Source: Fibrobacter sp. UBA1765 | GTDB taxonomy: Bacteria; Fibrobacterota; Fibrobacteria; Fibrobacterales; Fibrobacteraceae | Direction of reading: 5' to 3' | Length of the DNA stretch: 57,638 nucleotides | Assembly: GCA_002314675.1 (NCBI GenBank) | Contig: DCGZ01000142.1 | Location: forward strand, 1-57,638 | Shown: piece by piece, positions 56,047 through 57,638 of the stretch | Layout of the letters: the number at the start of each line of letters is the position of its first letter | Numbering within the stretch: position 1 is the stretch's first letter | Translations under genes and position numbers: made by a program | The notes under the pieces: generated by a model | What the model was told of the DNA's origin: nothing | The model's input: only the letters and a program-made list of their open reading frames with translations | The model's database searches: none

Positions 56047-57332
56047 CGCTTGCGCTTTTTGCGTATAATTTCAACAATTGGTAAAAGCCACAAATAGCAG
56101 GCAAAAATGGCACTTGTCTTTGGCGCTCCAATCGTGTGGATTGGAATTAAAAATGCAACTGTCCAGGGCACGATCGCAGCGATGACTACCGAAGTATTTT
56201 CAATGGCAAGTGCGCGCTCGTTGTTATCAGGAATAATTTTGGAACTCAATTCATTCGTAAGCACAATCGACAATGACTGGTTGCATGAAAGCGCGCATGT
56301 AGCGATAGCTGTTAAAACGGTACACGCAAAAGGCGAAACCATAGTAGATATCTGTTCAATTCTCTTGTGAATTTTGTCAAGTATTCCCGTACATTTAAAA
56401 ATGCCTGGGTACGTGAGGGTAATTAAGACAATGAAAATCATATTCATCATGCCAAGCACTCCACCGCCACTCAGCATTCCAGAAATTTCCCCAGGTGCCT
56501 TGAATCCAAAAAATGAAATCATCGCCGTATCAAGAACTGAAATTTTTTGCAACCAAACGCAAAGCGCAAAAGAAACGGCAATGCTAACAAGCATCGTTAT
56601 TTTGATATTCACGCGAAAGGCCGTCAGTGCAAGAATCGAAACGGCGGGCAGTATTGTAACCCAATGCAAGGTGTAATGCTTTTCAAAAATTTCAGCGACA
56701 CTTAAAACCACCCCATTTGTCCGTGCAAAAAAGCCGATGCAAAAATAAATGCAAATGCTTATTGCAAGTGGAATCATTCCTGTGCGGATCATTCCACGAA
56801 TGTTATCGTAAATACTTGTGTTTGTAATTTCAGCGACTAGCAATGCGCTTGTCGAAACTGGGGAACAGCGGTCTCCAAAAAAAGATCCGGCAAGAATTGC
56901 GCCTCCCAAAAACATAGGGTCAATTCCGAGAGCATTCCCTACGCTCATGCATATCACGCCCATAGTTGCAGCGGTCCCGAGTGAAGTTCCCGTAAGTACA
57001 GAAACAATGCTGCAAAGTGCAAAAGTGACTGGCAAAAAAACTGTCGGTTGCAGTGCGCCTGCGCTGTAATAAACGATTGTCGCAATCGTCCCGGAAGCCC
57101 GCCAAAGCGCGGTAAGAGCACCAATCAAAAGCATGACGAGTGCGATATTTTTAACGGCAAGAATCCCAGAAAAACCGGCCCCAAGAATTTCCCTGATGTT
57201 ATAGCCGCGACGCAAACCATAAATTGAAAAAATGCAAAACCCAATGCCTAGTGCAATCCATAGGGGCTGTCCAAAAACAATGCATGTTACAAGGGCAAGG
57301 CAAAAAAGCGATAATGCAAAAATTTCCATCAA
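56043..57332 (-). CDS. NhaC-type Na+/H+ antiporter family protein
   Basis: A 429-residue membrane protein with about 11-12 transmembrane segments. Family features include LTGTSLGTAATMGVICMSVG, GGAILAGSFFGDRCSPVSTSALLVAE (the conserved Gly-rich and 'GDxxSP' motif) and later CNQSLSIVLTNEL. NhaC homologues exchange sodium for protons, and in some cases malate and lactate. The stop overlaps vsr by 4 bp. The start has a second ATG one codon later. Confidence 0.88.
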   Translation of the reverse strand: MMEIFALSLFCLALVTCIVFGQPLWIALGIGFCIFSIYGLRRGYNIREILGAGFSGILAVKNIALVMLLIGALTALWRASGTIATIVYYSAGALQPTVFLPVTFALCSIVSVLTGTSLGTAATMGVICMSVGNALGIDPMFLGGAILAGSFFGDRCSPVSTSALLVAEITNTSIYDNIRGMIRTGMIPLAISICIYFCIGFFARTNGVVLSVAEIFEKHYTLHWVTILPAVSILALTAFRVNIKITMLVSIAVSFALCVWLQKISVLDTAMISFFGFKAPGEISGMLSGGGVLGMMNMIFIVLITLTYPGIFKCTGILDKIHKRIEQISTMVSPFACTVLTAIATCALSCNQSLSIVLTNELSSKIIPDNNERALAIENTSVVIAAIVPWTVAFLIPIHTIGAPKTSAIFACYLWLLPIVEIIRKKRKR

Positions 57333-57638
57333 TCATGAAAAATAGATTATTCCAACCCCATAAAATTTTAAAAAGGGGAAAGCCTTCCCCTCGCTCGCAC
57401 GTCGCAGGCTAGTAGCTCGCTACCCCTTCTAGCGGGGGATCCCGCAACGCCCCAAAGAAGAAAAATGTCCTTTTATAAGAAAGTTTCTCTAAAAGTATCG
57501 GTTTAAGCACAAAATCCGTTACAATATTGTATTGAATGTCAAAAATTGAACGAAAATAGCCCTTTCAGAAAGCTTTTTTTAGAAAAAAATAAAAAAAGTG
57601 AAAAAAAATACGATTTTCCCTTGACAATGTTCTGGAAA
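57333..57638. other. Intergenic region at window end
   Basis: No gene seen. It contains a small hairpin GGGGAA-AGCC-TTCCCC (57375-57390), the repeat-like text CCTCGCTCGCACGTCGCAGG then CTAGTAGCTCGCTACCCC with a GGGGGATCCC core, and an AT-rich tail ending with TTGACA at 57622, which could be a -35 box for a gene to the right. Confidence 0.4.

Overview
The window looks like a chromosome segment from a Fibrobacter-type rumen or gut fibre degrader. The evidence is a GH9 and a lipid-anchored GH45 cellulase, several lipoproteins with serine-rich linkers, a TIGR02147-family regulator, C-terminal sorting-like tails on secreted proteins, and promoters with TATATT-type -10 boxes. No rRNA operon, CRISPR array, transposase or phage structural gene was seen. 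The assignment to a genus is inference.

Layout. 1-6.4 kb: queE, small cysteine-rich and VOC proteins, a membrane phosphoesterase, a YkgJ-type protein, a macrodomain protein and an acyl-ACP thioesterase, with five of the six parS sites interspersed. 6.4-10.8 kb: a chromosome-segregation and envelope block (rsmG, parA, parB, M23 peptidase, bactofilin) flanked on both sides by AT-rich gaps with DnaA-box-like motifs; the left gap is the best oriC candidate. 10.8-24.3 kb: phosphoesterase, tRNA(CAU), ABC-F ATPase with an acetyltransferase, an outer-membrane barrel, a GT-C membrane enzyme, lipoproteins, a TIGR02147 protein, a FliB-like protein and the GH9 cellulase. 24.4-34.3 kb: azlCD, an aldo/keto reductase, two toxin-antitoxin-like pairs, a NERD protein, an azlD relic, a lipid A-type acyltransferase carrying inserted repeats, a DprA-like protein, a barnase-like lipoprotein, folD and GH45. 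34.4-47.9 kb: an accessory island (below). 48-57.6 kb: sahH, a TrmA-like methyltransferase, tRNA-Gly, infC-rpmI-rplT, an MBL hydrolase with pepT, vsr and an NhaC-type antiporter.

The most unusual part is the accessory island. It holds a roughly 1,580-residue protein with an N-terminal sacsin/Hsp90-like ATPase fold and a C-terminal DUF3883-type nuclease-like domain, and three paralogous proteins built on an unrecognised domain of about 240 residues (four copies). In two of these proteins that domain is fused to what reads as domains II and III of the DNA polymerase III beta sliding clamp; one of the two also has BspA/DUF285 repeats between them. A short ParB-like protein gene precedes one clamp fusion, and a truncated copy precedes the other. 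The same near-consensus promoter (TTGACA-N17-TATATT) occurs three times. The island therefore looks like a duplicated cassette system, plausibly a conflict or defence module that senses or mimics the replisome; that role is inference.

Family names come from recognising motifs by eye. No database search was run.
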